A DNA stretch of 64,000 nt from Rhodanobacter sp. Soil772 (GCF_001428385.1 NZ_LMSK01000002.1:526704-590703); one strand, 5' to 3'. Counted from the stretch's first letter, positions 13,436-24,925 are shown. Notes: a model not told the origin generated them from the sequence alone. Translations and numbers: made by a program.

Positions 13436-15238
13436 GTGTCCGATACCGAAAACAAAATCCCGAACGATGCCAAGGGCGTCGACGCCAGGTCTGTTGTTGA
13501 AGACAAGCCCGAGCCGCGTCCCCGCGCGCCGCGTCGCACGGCCGCGGCGATCGCGGCGGCGAACGCCGAGAAGACGGCGGTCGCCGACAAACCCGCGGCT
13601 TCGGCGCCAGCACCCGCTCCCGCGGCACCCGCCCCGATGCAGGCCAGCCTGCCGGTGACGCCGGCGGAACCATCGGCACCGCGGCCGGCGCAGGAACCGC
13701 GCGACTTCGCGCCCCAGTCCGCGCAGAACCAGGATCAACCGCAAGGTCAGAACCAGGGCCAGGGCCAGGCGCAGAACCCGAATCCAAACCAAGGCCAGAA
13801 CCCGAACCAGAACGGCGCCGGCCGCGAGGGCCGCGGCCGGCGCCGCCGCAACGAGCGCGGCGGCAACCCGAACCAGCAACAGCAGGGACGCCCGCAGGGC
13901 GGCGGTCATCCGCGGCCCAACCCGAACGGCCTGCCGGTGGACGACGACAACGCCGATCCGGGCAGCAACGACCGGGTCATCAACCTCACCGAACTGAAGC
14001 GCAAGAACGCGATCCAGCTGCTGGAATTCGCCGAGTCGCTGGGCGTGTACGAAGGCGTCGCCCGCGCGCGCAAGCAGGACGTGATCTTCAACGTGCTCAA
14101 GGCGCACGCCCGCTCCGGCGGCGGCATCTGGGCCGAAGGCGTGCTGGAAATCCTGCAGGACGGCTTCGGCTTCCTGCGCTCGGCCGACGAGTCGTACCTG
14201 GCCGGCCCCGACGACATCTATGTATCGCCCAGCCAGATTCGCCGCTTCAACCTGCGCACCGGCGACTACATCACCGGCCGCGTGCGCCACCCGAAGGAAG
14301 GCGAGCGCTACTTCGCGATGCTGCGCGTCGACGACATCAACGGCGATCCGCCGGAAGCATCGAAGAACAAGATGCTGTTCGAGAACCTCACCCCGCTGTT
14401 CCCGCGCAAGTCGTTCAAGCTGGAGCGCGGCAACGGTTCCAGCGAGGACATCACCGGGCGCATCCTCGATCTGATCGCACCGATCGGCAAAGGCCAGCGC
14501 GGCCTGATCGTCTCCCAGCCGAAATCCGGCAAAACGATGATGCTGCAGAACGTCGCCCAGGCGATTACCTACAACCATCCCGAAGCGCATCTGATCATGC
14601 TGCTGATCGACGAGCGCCCGGAGGAAGTGACCGAGATCGCCCGCACCGTGCGCGCCGAGGTCATTTCCTCGACCTTCGACGAGCCGGCCGTGCGCCACGT
14701 GCAGGTTGCCGAGATGGTGATCGAGCGGGCCAAGCGCCTGGTCGAGCACAAGAAGGACGTGGTGATCCTGCTCGACTCGATCACCCGCCTGGCCCGCGCC
14801 TACAACACCGTGGTACCGAGCTCCGGCAAGGTGCTCACCGGCGGTGTCGACGCCAACGCGCTGCAGCGGCCGAAGCGCTTCTTCGGTGCCGCCCGCAACG
14901 TCGAGGAAGGCGGCAGCCTGACCATCATCGCCACCGCGCTGACCGAAACCGGCAGCAAGATGGACGAGGTGATCTACGAGGAGTTCAAGGGCACCGGCAA
15001 CATGGAAGTGCATCTGAGCCGGCGCATCTCCGAGAAGCGCGTCTACCCGGCGATCGACATCAACCGCTCCGGCACCCGCCGCGAGGACCTGCTGATCGAG
15101 CCGGACATGCTGGCCAAGATCTGGATCCTGCGCAAACTGCTGCACCCGATGGACGAGCTCTCCGCGATGGAGTTCATGCTCGACAAGATGAAGAACACCA
15201 AGTCCAACGACGAGTTCTTCAACTCAATGAAGCGTTGA
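13436..15238 (+). CDS. rho: Transcription termination factor Rho with long N-terminal extension
   Basis: 600-residue hexameric RNA-dependent ATPase that ends transcription of untranslated RNA. The conserved protein starts at about residue 182 ([10 protein letters not shown]), matching residue 1 of E. coli Rho (419 aa). It continues through the RNA-binding domain ([21 protein letters not shown]), Walker A PKSGKTMM, the catalytic DERPEEVTE, Walker [10 protein letters not shown] and the R-loop region to [10 protein letters not shown]. The first 181 residues are an added disordered region: Ala/Pro-rich (about 50-95), a Gln/Asn/Gly/Pro-only stretch (about 97-127), then an RG/RR-rich basic part. 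The start is GTG. The last 88 bases occur again, diverged, at 18.7-18.8 kb. Confidence 0.96.
   Translation: MSDTENKIPNDAKGVDARSVVEDKPEPRPRAPRRTAAAIAAANAEKTAVADKPAASAPAPAPAAPAPMQASLPVTPAEPSAPRPAQEPRDFAPQSAQNQDQPQGQNQGQGQAQNPNPNQGQNPNQNGAGREGRGRRRRNERGGNPNQQQQGRPQGGGHPRPNPNGLPVDDDNADPGSNDRVINLTELKRKNAIQLLEFAESLGVYEGVARARKQDVIFNVLKAHARSGGGIWAEGVLEILQDGFGFLRSADESYLAGPDDIYVSPSQIRRFNLRTGDYITGRVRHPKEGERYFAMLRVDDINGDPPEASKNKMLFENLTPLFPRKSFKLERGNGSSEDITGRILDLIAPIGKGQRGLIVSQPKSGKTMMLQNVAQAITYNHPEAHLIMLLIDERPEEVTEIARTVRAEVISSTFDEPAVRHVQVAEMVIERAKRLVEHKKDVVILLDSITRLARAYNTVVPSSGKVLTGGVDANALQRPKRFFGAARNVEEGGSLTIIATALTETGSKMDEVIYEEFKGTGNMEVHLSRRISEKRVYPAIDINRSGTRREDLLIEPDMLAKIWILRKLLHPMDELSAMEFMLDKMKNTKSNDEFFNSMKR
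15151..15238 (+). repeat. rho 3' end, direct repeat copy 1
   Basis: The last 88 bases of rho recur in the same orientation at 18744-18831. From 15167 to 15238 the copies differ at only four positions; in the first 16 bases six differ. Copy 1 is continuous with the intact gene. Confidence 0.85.
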
Positions 15239-15370
15239 AGGAGCCCGGACTCAAAAGCCGGAAATCCGAAATCTGCCGCTTCATGGTTTCCATCTGAAAT
15301 TGACGATGTGCAGCGGCTTTTGACGCTGGCCCGCCCGGTGACGCACACGGCGCACCGGGTCGGGTATCGC

Positions 15371-15727
15371 TCAGTGAGAGTGGGAATCGGCTTTCGCCAC
15401 CGCCGTCCCTCCAGAGATCGCCAGCGCCCGTGCGGGCAGCTTCTGCCATGCTGCAAACGACGCAGCAGCTCCATTCTGCATCGGCAGCAGGTGTACACGC
15501 CCCTGCGCCACCGCCCGCTGCAACTTGCGTGCCGACACATCGTAGGTGATATACGACGTCGTATATGCGGTGGGGCTGCTGCTCAACAGCATCTGCACCT
15601 CGCGCACCTGCAGTCCTGACGCCGCGGCGATGGCACGCAATTCGTCCTGGCCACTGTTCTGGGCACAGGCGGCACCCCCCAGCACCACTGCCAGTACGCC
15701 GACCATGAGTTTCGTTTGAGTTTGCAT
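15371..15727 (-). CDS. Small secreted protein of unknown function
   Basis: 118 residues with a signal peptide (about 1-22, cleavage near GAACAQ). The mature part is Ala/Ser/Gln-rich with no recognised domain; it has a helical segment (DELRAIAAASGLQVREVQMLL), a Tyr/Thr-rich patch (AYTTSYITYD) and a His-ended tail (ADSHSH). The ATG has AGGAG 8 bases upstream, so it is probably expressed. It lies downstream of, and on the same strand as, the large LuxR-type regulator, inside the segment bounded by the two rho 3' ends. I do not recognise the family. Confidence 0.7.
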   Translation of the reverse strand: MQTQTKLMVGVLAVVLGGAACAQNSGQDELRAIAAASGLQVREVQMLLSSSPTAYTTSYITYDVSARKLQRAVAQGRVHLLPMQNGAAASFAAWQKLPARALAISGGTAVAKADSHSH

Positions 15728-15902
15728 GATGTGATCTCCTTGCCACGTGCGCCTGCGGGGCGCCGGCCGCGGAACCTGACAGCTCCTGGTGCCTACCGCT
15801 CACATCGCGATGATGTGGATCCGATCGGCATGAGAGGCATCATGAACAGACAAGCTCCACCGATCATGGGGTTGCGCACCCGGTTTTCCCGCCAGCACCT
15901 AC

Positions 15903-18584
15903 CTATTTTTCGTGCTCCGTGTCGGGAGCGCGCTCCTGCAGCAGCCAGGGCTCGTCGTGCAACCGCAACAGCAGCTCGACGCGGGTGCTGATACCCAGCT
16001 TGGCGTAGATGCCGGCAATGTGGTGCTCCACCGTGCGCGGTGAACGAGACAATCGTTGCGCGATATCCAGGTTGCCATATCCCGCATGCAGCAGTTCGGA
16101 CACCTGCAACTCACGCCGGGTCAAGCCCAGCGCATTCGTTCGCGCGACACTGTAGCGTCCGCGCCGGGGGTGTGGCAGCGCGGCATCTACACCCAGGTCC
16201 CGCGCCATGCCACGCACCCTCGCGAGCAGGGCCTGCGCGTCGAGCGGCTCCAGCAAGCGCAAGGCCTTGGCGCACGCGGCACCGGCATCCGTGCCGCGCA
16301 CCTGCAGCAGCGCCAGTGCGGCTTCGCACGGCGCGCCCAATTGCAGCCAGGCCTCGGCGGCAGCCAGAGGATCTCCGCGCAATTCGGCCGCCCATGGCTC
16401 CGGAACCGGGCGCGTCGGCTGCGTTCGCGCCACAGGCAGCTTCTGCCGCCGCTGAAGCCATACGGCCAGCTCCCCATATTCCCAAAGATCAAGAGAGGCA
16501 TCGGTCATCGCCTCCAATGCCGCCAGCTGCGCGTCGCACCCGGTCATATCCTGTTCGATCCAGGCAGCTTCGACCAAGGCAAGATGCAGCGGCACCATGC
16601 GTTGCGGTTCGGCGGTTGGCAACGCCAGTTGCAGGGCTTCCCGCAACACGTTCACGGCTCCGGGAATGCCCAGCCTCGCCCGCGCCCGGCCCAACACCAA
16701 CATTGCCGGCAGTCGCTCGATCACGCTCTGCATCGTCATCGCCACGACGTGTCGCGCCACGGACTCGGCTTCGTGCAACCGTCCTTGTGCCAAGCGCAAC
16801 TGCGCCTGCCACCCCACCAGATAGTTCGTCCAGACGCTCAGATCATGCTGGCGATCGAACGCGATGCCGCCTTCGAGCACGCGCTCGGCCAGCGCAAATT
16901 CCTTGAACTGGACTGCATACTCTGCGAGGTTGGTGTAGGCACGCGCGGTCTGCTCGTGATAGCCGTGCATCTGGGCCAGTTGCAGACTTTGCTCGAGTTT
17001 GGCGCGCCCGCCGGGATCGAACTCCTCACCGAACAATTGCGCCGCACCGATGTTGTTGAGCGCATGCACGCGCACCTCGACGTCACCCAACCGCTCGGCC
17101 AGCGCCAGCGCCCGCTCGCCCCATTCGATCGCCAACCCAAAACGGTCGTGCAACATGTGCAACTGCGAACGCATGCTGTAAGCCATCGCCAACTCGCTGC
17201 ACGGCGGCAACACCTCCAGCTCGCGCACCGCGGCGTCGGCGTATTCCTCGGCCTGCTTCCCCTCGCCTCGGTACCAATGAAGACGCGACAACCAGCGCAG
17301 ATTGTGGCCAACCTTTTCGGAGCGCCCGAGGCGACGCCAGATATCGATGGCCTGGTGCCGCGCCGCGATCACCGCATCGCTGATGCGCACGGAGAGGCCC
17401 ATTTCGTAAGCCCAGTCCTGATAAAGCTGCGCGGCCTCGATATCGCTGGCCTGCGCCACGAATCGAAGGGCCAGCTCAAGGTGCTGCGCCGCCTGTCGAT
17501 GCGCACCCAACGCGGCAGCTTCAGCGGCAGCGCGCGGTGCCAGCGCCAATACGCGCTGCGCGTCCTCGGCGGCAGCGGCATGGTGCACCAGGCGCGCCAG
17601 TGGCACGGGTGCCGATCGCGCACGCCGCTCCAGCAATGCCAGCACGTGCGCGTGCATGTGCCGCTGCTCCTCCGGCGCCAGGTGCACCAGGACCGCCTGC
17701 CGCGCCAGCTCGTGCCGAAAAGCCAGCGCACCCGCCGCATCGCGCAACAGAATCCCGCGCGCGATGCAGCGCTCTGTCGCCGCGACGTCTTCGGCACGCA
17801 GCGACGCCCATAGCGCATGCTCCACGCTGCCGGGGATCACACTGATCAGGTCAAGCATCCAGTGTTCCTGTGCATCCAACCGCGCCAGTCGTGCCCCCAC
17901 GGCGTCGCGCACGGTGATGGGCAACGCGTCACCAATGCTATCGGTTTCCGTCAACAACACGTTGACGAAAAATGGGTTGCCGGCAGTGACGCGATAGATC
18001 TCGTCGCCGTCACGCCCTGCCTGCCGCGCCAGAGCGCCGACGGCGGACGCGGACAGCGGCATCAAATCGACCCGCACCAGTGTGTTTGCCGGCAGGTCAC
18101 CCGCCAGCCTGGCGAGTGCAGTATCTGGAGCCACCTCATCGCTGCGCAGACTTAGAATCAGCAACGCCGGCACGGCCGGCAGCCGCCGCCCCAGGTAGCG
18201 AACCAGATCCAGGGTGACGTCATCGGCCCAGTGCACGTCTTCGAAAATCAGCACCCTGGCCGGTGCCGCCTTCTGCAGAGCCGCTAGTACCCGGGCGAAG
18301 ATGCTGGACGGTGTCGCGCCCCGCTCGAGCAGCGCGGGCAATTCGGGATCCAGTGCCGCCGCCATATCCTGCAGTGGCCCCAGTGGACGTGGCGTGGACA
18401 GCGGTTCGCAGGCACCCCAGAGTATCTGGCGCGCTGCCTCCTGCTGGGTCGAAAACGCCTTCAGCAAGGCAGTCTTGCCGATACCCGCCTCCCCGGCCAG
18501 CAGGACCGTGCAGCCACATCCACAGTCAGCCCGCGACGCGATCTCGCCAAGCATGCGTAACTGGTCTTCACGCTCAAGCAACAT
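15903..18584 (-). CDS. Large ATP-binding LuxR-family transcriptional regulator
   Basis: 893-residue signal-transduction ATPase of the LAL/MalT-like group. An N-terminal AAA/NACHT-like ATPase has Walker A GEAGIGKT (31-38) and Walker B VLIFEDVHWAD (about 111-121). A long helical TPR-like middle follows (about 330-760, e.g. AQLYQDWAYEMGL, ARAYTNLAEYAVQ). A C-terminal LuxR-type helix-turn-helix occupies about 835-885 (LTRRELQVSELL, SPRTVEHHIAGIYAKLGI). Such proteins bind an inducer in the TPR region and activate promoters in an ATP-dependent way. The probable target is the adjacent small secreted-protein gene or its own promoter; no inducer can be inferred. It lies within the presumed insertion downstream of rho. 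Confidence 0.9.
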   Translation of the reverse strand: MLLEREDQLRMLGEIASRADCGCGCTVLLAGEAGIGKTALLKAFSTQQEAARQILWGACEPLSTPRPLGPLQDMAAALDPELPALLERGATPSSIFARVLAALQKAAPARVLIFEDVHWADDVTLDLVRYLGRRLPAVPALLILSLRSDEVAPDTALARLAGDLPANTLVRVDLMPLSASAVGALARQAGRDGDEIYRVTAGNPFFVNVLLTETDSIGDALPITVRDAVGARLARLDAQEHWMLDLISVIPGSVEHALWASLRAEDVAATERCIARGILLRDAAGALAFRHELARQAVLVHLAPEEQRHMHAHVLALLERRARSAPVPLARLVHHAAAAEDAQRVLALAPRAAAEAAALGAHRQAAQHLELALRFVAQASDIEAAQLYQDWAYEMGLSVRISDAVIAARHQAIDIWRRLGRSEKVGHNLRWLSRLHWYRGEGKQAEEYADAAVRELEVLPPCSELAMAYSMRSQLHMLHDRFGLAIEWGERALALAERLGDVEVRVHALNNIGAAQLFGEEFDPGGRAKLEQSLQLAQMHGYHEQTARAYTNLAEYAVQFKEFALAERVLEGGIAFDRQHDLSVWTNYLVGWQAQLRLAQGRLHEAESVARHVVAMTMQSVIERLPAMLVLGRARARLGIPGAVNVLREALQLALPTAEPQRMVPLHLALVEAAWIEQDMTGCDAQLAALEAMTDASLDLWEYGELAVWLQRRQKLPVARTQPTRPVPEPWAAELRGDPLAAAEAWLQLGAPCEAALALLQVRGTDAGAACAKALRLLEPLDAQALLARVRGMARDLGVDAALPHPRRGRYSVARTNALGLTRRELQVSELLHAGYGNLDIAQRLSRSPRTVEHHIAGIYAKLGISTRVELLLRLHDEPWLLQERAPDTEHEK

Positions 18585-18720
18585 CGTCGAATGTCTCCCG
18601 ACAACGCGCCCCCGCTGTCAGAGCATACGCCCGCATGAGCCGGCCATGCGTAGGCTGAAGGCCCGCCACCTCCCGGGCAAGATCAGGTTCCGCGGCCTGC
18701 CGTGAAGTCGGTTCGTCAGA

Positions 18721-18831
18721 ATCCGGAACCTGCAGCATGCGACGGACGAACTGAGCACAATGGAGTTCATGCCCGACAAGATGAAGAACACCAAGTCCAA
18801 CGACGAGTTCTTCAATTCGATGAAGCGCTGA
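18721..18831 (+). pseudogene. Displaced 3' fragment of rho (direct repeat copy 2)
   Basis: Read in frame to TGA at 18829-18831, this encodes [16 protein letters not shown] followed by [13 protein letters not shown], nearly identical to the last 28 residues of Rho. Weaker similarity continues about 8 codons upstream (IRNLQHA against LRKLLHP), then is lost; a stop lies at 18703-18705. Several differences are synonymous (for example TCC to AGC, CGT to CGC), as expected of a rho gene from a related lineage rather than of simple decay. It has no start or body of its own. Together with copy 1 it bounds a segment of about 3.6 kb. Confidence 0.85.
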
Positions 18832-18837
18832 GAAGCC

Positions 18838-18872
18838 GGGAATCGGGAATCGGGAATCGGGAATCGGGAATC
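18838..18872 (+). repeat. Tandem heptamer array, 5 x GGGAATC
   Basis: Five perfect head-to-tail copies of GGGAATC begin seven bases after the displaced rho stop codon. Short GGGAATC arrays are frequent between genes in xanthomonads and vary in copy number between strains. There is no spacer, so this is not a CRISPR. Confidence 0.9.
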
Positions 18873-18901
18873 GGAAGAGCGTAAAGCACGACTGACCTGC
18901 C

Positions 18902-18934
18902 CCTCTCCCCCAAGCAACGCTTAGGGGAGAGGGT
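18902..18934. repeat. CCCTC-type intergenic hairpin repeat
   Basis: Perfect 10-bp stem CCCTCTCCCC / GGGGAGAGGG with a 13-base loop, followed by TTGGGGTGCGGGG. A related element in the other orientation lies at 43690-43725. It looks like a REP-type dispersed repeat rather than a terminator, as no T-tract follows. Confidence 0.75.
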
Positions 18935-19095
18935 TGGGGTGCGGGGGACGCTTTTCACCCCTGAGCACATCACCGCCCCTCTGCTTTTTCGACCTCCACA
19001 ACAAGGCTGGCATGTGCCGACCTTGTTGCTTTCGCGCACTTGCGAAAACTTCCCTGCTAGCCTGCAACGATGGTTGGCTCAGGGAGAACATCCAC

Positions 19096-20034
19096 ATGCT
19101 GCCTCGCATAGCTCTGCTGGTCGCTGGATTTCTGCTAGCGGGCACCGCCAAGGGCGTTGAAAAACCTCACCCCCCGCTGACCCTCATTTGCCCAGCTCAG
19201 ACCGCCCTGGCGCGCACGCTCGCCGTTCACGATGCCTTCGATGCGCCACCCGCCATCAACGCGCTTATTGTCAATGTGATCGACGGCAAGTTGGCGCAGG
19301 TGCGCCAACAACTGGATGCTATGGATACCGCGGACGCTGCCCGTTGGCGGCAATCCGCCCTGGTCATCGCGGCTTACGCCAGAAATCCCGCAATGGTGGC
19401 TGGCCTGCTGGACGGAGGTGCCCTGGTCGATGGTCAGGGAGCGCTGCCCGGCCTCAAGCGCAAGATCCGGGATGAGCTCATGGCAGAAGTGAAGAAGGAT
19501 CCCAAATGGGCTACCGTCGACCCAGCTCCAAAGACAGCACGTGAACTGGATGCTGTTTTCCTGTTCGACGGCCGACTCGACGGCCCCGCGGCCACCATCT
19601 CCGCGCAGTGCGGCGACCTGGCGACACTCGACGTCGCGCTGGATCACCACGCCAACCTGAAGGCACGAATACCGCACAGCAACGATGTCATGGTCATGGC
19701 GGTGATCGCTGATGACCCGGCCATCGTCAAACGTCTGCTCGATAACGGCGCCGATCTCACGAACGCACTAAACGACTCCTCCGACGGACTGATTACTGCC
19801 ATCGTTGATGGCAACGCCGCCATGGTGACGCTCTTGCTGGATCATGGCGCCGACCCCTGTGTCGAATATCGAAGCCGCCAGCAACAGCTCGACGCGTACC
19901 TGACCAAGCATCATAAGCAAAAGAGGACGTTGCCCACCGACGCCGAGGTTGGTCGCCGCCAGAAGCTGCCCGATGCTCTGGTCGCCCGACTGAGCTGCCC
20001 TGAACTTGACAAGGCCAGCGCTTCTCGCCTTTGA
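19096..20034 (+). CDS. Secreted ankyrin-repeat protein
   Basis: 312 residues with a signal peptide (about 1-22, LLVAGFLLAGTAKG). It has at least three ankyrin-type repeats: VIAAYARNPAMVAGLLDGGA (about 95-115), ADDPAIVKRLLDNGADL (about 210-226) and VDGNAAMVTLLLDHGADP (about 237-254). Ankyrin repeats mediate protein-protein contacts; no catalytic domain is visible. The start follows AGGGAGA at the proper distance and opens the signal peptide; the upstream open frame runs back into repeats. It lies just beyond the displaced rho fragment, so it may be the original downstream neighbour of rho. Partner and role are unknown. Confidence 0.8.
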   Translation: MLPRIALLVAGFLLAGTAKGVEKPHPPLTLICPAQTALARTLAVHDAFDAPPAINALIVNVIDGKLAQVRQQLDAMDTADAARWRQSALVIAAYARNPAMVAGLLDGGALVDGQGALPGLKRKIRDELMAEVKKDPKWATVDPAPKTARELDAVFLFDGRLDGPAATISAQCGDLATLDVALDHHANLKARIPHSNDVMVMAVIADDPAIVKRLLDNGADLTNALNDSSDGLITAIVDGNAAMVTLLLDHGADPCVEYRSRQQQLDAYLTKHHKQKRTLPTDAEVGRRQKLPDALVARLSCPELDKASASRL

Positions 20035-20182
20035 CAACAGCTCCCGGACACCCGTTCGGCGATTCGACTAACAGGCGTCACGCCGCCATCTGTACCGCCA
20101 CGTACAATTATTTCTCGTCAACCCCTTTTCGTGGCTCCGCGGCGCCTCCATAGTCAGAGCCTCACCCAGCGAGGCTTTGCCC

Positions 20183-21550
20183 GTGTCCATACCCAGTGCC
20201 GTCAAGAGCACCCCGATCCAGGGCCGCCAGCAGCTTGCCGACTACCTCGCCGCCGGCGAGAAGCCGCGCGAGGCGTGGCGCATCGGCACCGAGCACGAGA
20301 AGTTCGGCTTTCTTACCGACAGTCTGCGCCCGCCCACCTTCGAGGGGGAGCGCGGCATCAAGCTGCTGCTGGAAACCATCGCCACCCGCTACGGCTGGGA
20401 CGTGGCGCGCGAAGGCGAGAATCCGGTGGCGCTGTCGCGCGACAAGGCCTCGATCACACTGGAGCCGGCCGGCCAGCTGGAGTTGTCCGGCGCGCCGCTG
20501 GAAACCATCCACCAGACCTGCTGCGAGGTGAACTCGCACCTGGAGGAAGTGCGCTCGGTCGCCGACGGCATGGGCCTGGGCTTCCTCGGCATGGGTTTCC
20601 AGCCGAAGTGGCGCCGCGACGAGATGCCGTGGATGCCCAAGGGCCGCTACAAGATCATGCGCGAGTACATGCCCAAGGTCGGTTCGCTCGGCCTGGACAT
20701 GATGACGCGCACCTGCACCGTGCAAGTAAACCTGGATTTCTCGTCCGAAGCGGACATGATCAGGAAGTTCCGCGTCGGCCTGGCGCTGCAGCCGATCGCC
20801 ACCGCGCTGTTCGCCGATTCGCCGTTCACCGAAGGACGTCCAAACGGCTATCTGTCGTACCGCTCGCACATCTGGACCGACACCGACCCGGACCGCACCG
20901 GCATGCTCGACTTCGTGTTCACCGACGGCTTCGGCTACGAGCGCTACGTCGACTACATCCTCGACGTGCCGATGTACTTCAGCTACCAGGACGGCCGCTA
21001 CATCGACCTGGCCGGGCAGGACTTCAAGCGCTTCCTGGCCGGCGAGTTGCCGATGCTGCCGGGCACCCACGCCACCATGAAGGACTTCGCCGACCACCTC
21101 ACCACCGCCTTCCCCGAAGTACGCCTGAAGCAGTATCTGGAGATGCGCGGCGCCGACGGTGGCCCGTGGAACCGGCTGTGCGCGCTGCCCGCGTTCTGGG
21201 TCGGCCTGCTCTACGACCAGCAGGCGCTGGACGCCGCGTGGGACCTGGTCAAGGACTTCACCCGCGAGGAACGCCACGCGCTGCGCGACGGCGTGCCGAA
21301 GCACGCGCTGAAGTTGCCGTTCCGCAACGGCAGCGTGCGCGACCTCGCCGAGGAAGCGTTGAAGATCGCCGGCCACGGCCTCAAGCGGCGCGCCCGTCTC
21401 AACCGCAACGGCGCCGACGAGAGTATCTTCCTCGAACCGATGATCGAGATCGTGCAAGCCAACCAGACCCCAGCCGAACGCAAGCTGGAACTGTTCCACG
21501 GCGCGTGGAACGGCAGCGTCGATCCGGTGTTTCGCGAGTTCGCGTACTGA
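20183..21550 (+). CDS. gshA: Glutamate-cysteine ligase, GCS2/plant-like class
   Basis: 455-residue ligase for the first step of glutathione synthesis (gamma-glutamylcysteine from Glu, Cys and ATP). It belongs to the class found in alphaproteobacteria, xanthomonads and plants, not the E. coli GshA class. Typical stretches are [60 protein letters not shown] and [18 protein letters not shown] at 20183 was chosen because GAGG lies 8 bases before it; an in-frame TTG at 20177 is possible. The gene stands alone, convergent with pyrC, and their stop codons are 6 bases apart. Confidence 0.95.
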   Translation: MSIPSAVKSTPIQGRQQLADYLAAGEKPREAWRIGTEHEKFGFLTDSLRPPTFEGERGIKLLLETIATRYGWDVAREGENPVALSRDKASITLEPAGQLELSGAPLETIHQTCCEVNSHLEEVRSVADGMGLGFLGMGFQPKWRRDEMPWMPKGRYKIMREYMPKVGSLGLDMMTRTCTVQVNLDFSSEADMIRKFRVGLALQPIATALFADSPFTEGRPNGYLSYRSHIWTDTDPDRTGMLDFVFTDGFGYERYVDYILDVPMYFSYQDGRYIDLAGQDFKRFLAGELPMLPGTHATMKDFADHLTTAFPEVRLKQYLEMRGADGGPWNRLCALPAFWVGLLYDQQALDAAWDLVKDFTREERHALRDGVPKHALKLPFRNGSVRDLAEEALKIAGHGLKRRARLNRNGADESIFLEPMIEIVQANQTPAERKLELFHGAWNGSVDPVFREFAY

Positions 21551-21556
21551 GAACGG

Positions 21557-22609
21557 TCAGGGCGCAGCCGTTTCCACCAACGACCACGCTACCGACTCGC
21601 CGGCGCGCATGGGCTTGCAGGTAGATCCGGCCAGCGGGTACTCGTCCGGCACGATCCACGACGTGCGTTCGAGCGCGATGCGATCCTGGTTGCGCGGCAG
21701 ACGATAGAAATCCGGGCCATGGAAGCTGGCAAACGCTTCCAGCCGATCCAGCCGGCCCGCCTGCTCGAACGCCTCGGCATACAGTTCCAGCGCCGCATGC
21801 GCCGTATAGAGCCCCGCACACCCGCAGGCCGATTCCTTCGCTTCGCGCGGATGCGGCGCGCTGTCCGTGCCGAGGAAGAAATGCGGGTTGCCACTGGTGG
21901 CCGCCTGCAGCAGGGCGGCGCGATGCGTTTCGCGCTTCAGGATCGGAGCACAGTAGTTGTGCGGACGGATGCCACCCTCGAACAGCGCATTGCGGTTGAG
22001 CAGCAGATGATGCGCGGTGATGGTGGCCGCCAGGTTGGCCGGGGCGCGGCTGACGAAGTCGACCGCATCGCGGGTGGTGATGTGCTCCAGCACCATGCGC
22101 AAACCCGGAAACCGGGCCTGCAGCGGCATCAGGTGGCGCTCGATGAAAACGCGTTCGCGATCGAAGATGTCGATGTCCGGATCGGTGACCTCGCCATGCA
22201 GCAACAGAGGCAGTTCGTGCCGCTCCATCGCTTCGAGCACGGGATACACCCGCGAAAGTTCGCGCACTCCCGAGTCGGAATTGGTGGTGGCGCCCGCCGG
22301 GTAATACTTCACCGCAAACACGCTGTCGCTCGCCTTGGCACGCGCGATCTCCTCGACCGGCGTGTTCTCGGTAAGGTACAGCGTCATCAACGGCTGAAAG
22401 TGGGAATTCGCTGGCAGGCTCGCCAGAATCCTCCGGCGATAGTCCTCGGCCTGCGCCACCGTCGTCACCGGCGGCTTCAGGTTCGGCATCACGATGGCAC
22501 GCGCAAAGCGCTGCGCGGTGTGGCCGATCACCGAGGCCAGCGCATCGCCATCGCGAAGATGCAGATGCCAGTCGTCGGGGCGGGTGATTTCAAGACGCGT
22601 GGGGGTCAT
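21557..22609 (-). CDS. pyrC: Dihydroorotase
   Basis: 350-residue metal-dependent amidohydrolase that interconverts carbamoyl-aspartate and dihydroorotate in pyrimidine synthesis. Visible metal ligands are the HxH in DWHLHLRDG, the Lys to be carboxylated in [17 protein letters not shown], His in LLLHGEV and EHITT, and the Asp in GTDSAPHP. Length and motifs match the E. coli PyrC (class II) type. It lies 93 bases downstream of hemB on the same strand; the genes may be co-transcribed but are functionally unrelated. Confidence 0.97.
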   Translation of the reverse strand: MTPTRLEITRPDDWHLHLRDGDALASVIGHTAQRFARAIVMPNLKPPVTTVAQAEDYRRRILASLPANSHFQPLMTLYLTENTPVEEIARAKASDSVFAVKYYPAGATTNSDSGVRELSRVYPVLEAMERHELPLLLHGEVTDPDIDIFDRERVFIERHLMPLQARFPGLRMVLEHITTRDAVDFVSRAPANLAATITAHHLLLNRNALFEGGIRPHNYCAPILKRETHRAALLQAATSGNPHFFLGTDSAPHPREAKESACGCAGLYTAHAALELYAEAFEQAGRLDRLEAFASFHGPDFYRLPRNQDRIALERTSWIVPDEYPLAGSTCKPMRAGESVAWSLVETAAP

Positions 22610-22702
22610 GGCTGGCGAACTCGGGGCAGATCAGGGCAAAGGGCCGCAGGAAGGCCGGGCCTGTTGGCGTGAAAGGACGGGACTCGCATCGCCGTCACGG
22701 GA

Positions 22703-23881
<1,179 letters not shown>

Positions 23882-23893
23882 TCAGGAAGTTAC

Positions 23894-24910
23894 ATGAGCC
23901 AGTCCAGCAGCGCCCCCACCTTGCTCGTCGATCTCGGTGGCACCAACGTCCGTTTCGGGGTGGCCGATCCTGCACGCGACAAACCTCTGCTCGACGACAG
24001 CATCCGGCGCTACCGCGTGGCCGAGCACGACTCGCTGGTCTCGACCGCGAAGCAGTATCTCGCCGACACCGGCCTGGAAGTGCGCCGCGCGATCGTAGCC
24101 GCCGCCGGGCGCATCGTCGACGGCGAGACGGTCAAGGTCACCAACAATCCGTGGGCGATCTCGGCGCACCAGACGGCCAGCGCGCTCGGCCTGGAGTACG
24201 TGCACCTGGTCAACGATTTCGCGGCGCAGAGCATGGCGGTGACCTTGCTGCAGGGCGACAACCTGGTCACCGTGGGCAAGCAGGCGCGGCCGGTCATCGG
24301 CGCCGAGGCCGAGCAGACCTTTGCCATCGTCGGGCCGGGCACCGGCCTGGGCGTCGGCGGCCTGCTCGTGCGCGGCGGCCATTGCAGCGTGCTGCAGACC
24401 GAGGGCGGCCACGCCGGCTTCGCCGCGCACTCGCCGGAGGACATCGCCATCCTCGACTACCTCAACCACAAGTACGGGCGTGTCTCCAACGAGCGGCTGA
24501 TCTGCGGCCAGGGCCTGGTGAACCTGTACGACGCGATCTGCCACATGGTCGGCGCCCAGCCCGAGGACCTCAAGCCGGAAGACATCACCGCCCGCGCCAA
24601 GGACGACAGTTGCCCGCTGTGCATCCGCACCGTGGAAACCTTCGCCGGCATCTTCGGCAGCGTCGCCGGCGACCTCGTGCTCACGCTCGGCGCCTGGAAC
24701 GGCGTCTACCTCACCGGCGGCCTGATCCCGATCCTGCTGCCGTGGCTGGAACGCGGCCGCTTCCGCGAACGCTTCGAAGCCAAGGGCCGCTTCCGCGACA
24801 TCATGGAAAAAGTGCCGACCCAGGCGATCATGAATCCCGAGCCCGGTCTGCTCGGCGCGGCGGCGCTGGCAGTCGTGGAATCGGGGCGGTCGTTGTTGCC
24901 ACGCGGCTGA
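23894..24910 (+). CDS. glk: Glucokinase (Glk/ROK-superfamily)
   Basis: 338-residue ATP-dependent glucose kinase of the bacterial Glk family. Motifs are the phosphate-binding LLVDLGGTNVRFGVAD near the N terminus, NDFAAQS with the catalytic Asp, the glycine-rich PGTGLGVGGLL and the glucose-binding TEGGHAGFA. It feeds glucose into central metabolism in the cytoplasm. The HAD phosphatase gene starts 15 bases downstream, so the two form an operon. The start has a GGAAG ribosome-binding site. Confidence 0.95.
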   Translation: MSQSSSAPTLLVDLGGTNVRFGVADPARDKPLLDDSIRRYRVAEHDSLVSTAKQYLADTGLEVRRAIVAAAGRIVDGETVKVTNNPWAISAHQTASALGLEYVHLVNDFAAQSMAVTLLQGDNLVTVGKQARPVIGAEAEQTFAIVGPGTGLGVGGLLVRGGHCSVLQTEGGHAGFAAHSPEDIAILDYLNHKYGRVSNERLICGQGLVNLYDAICHMVGAQPEDLKPEDITARAKDDSCPLCIRTVETFAGIFGSVAGDLVLTLGAWNGVYLTGGLIPILLPWLERGRFRERFEAKGRFRDIMEKVPTQAIMNPEPGLLGAAALAVVESGRSLLPRG

Positions 24911-24925
24911 CCACGGAGAACCGCC

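Noticed and set aside
18838-18872. Possible CRISPR-like short repeats
   Set aside because: Units of 7 bases follow directly without spacers and no cas genes are present; it is a simple tandem repeat.
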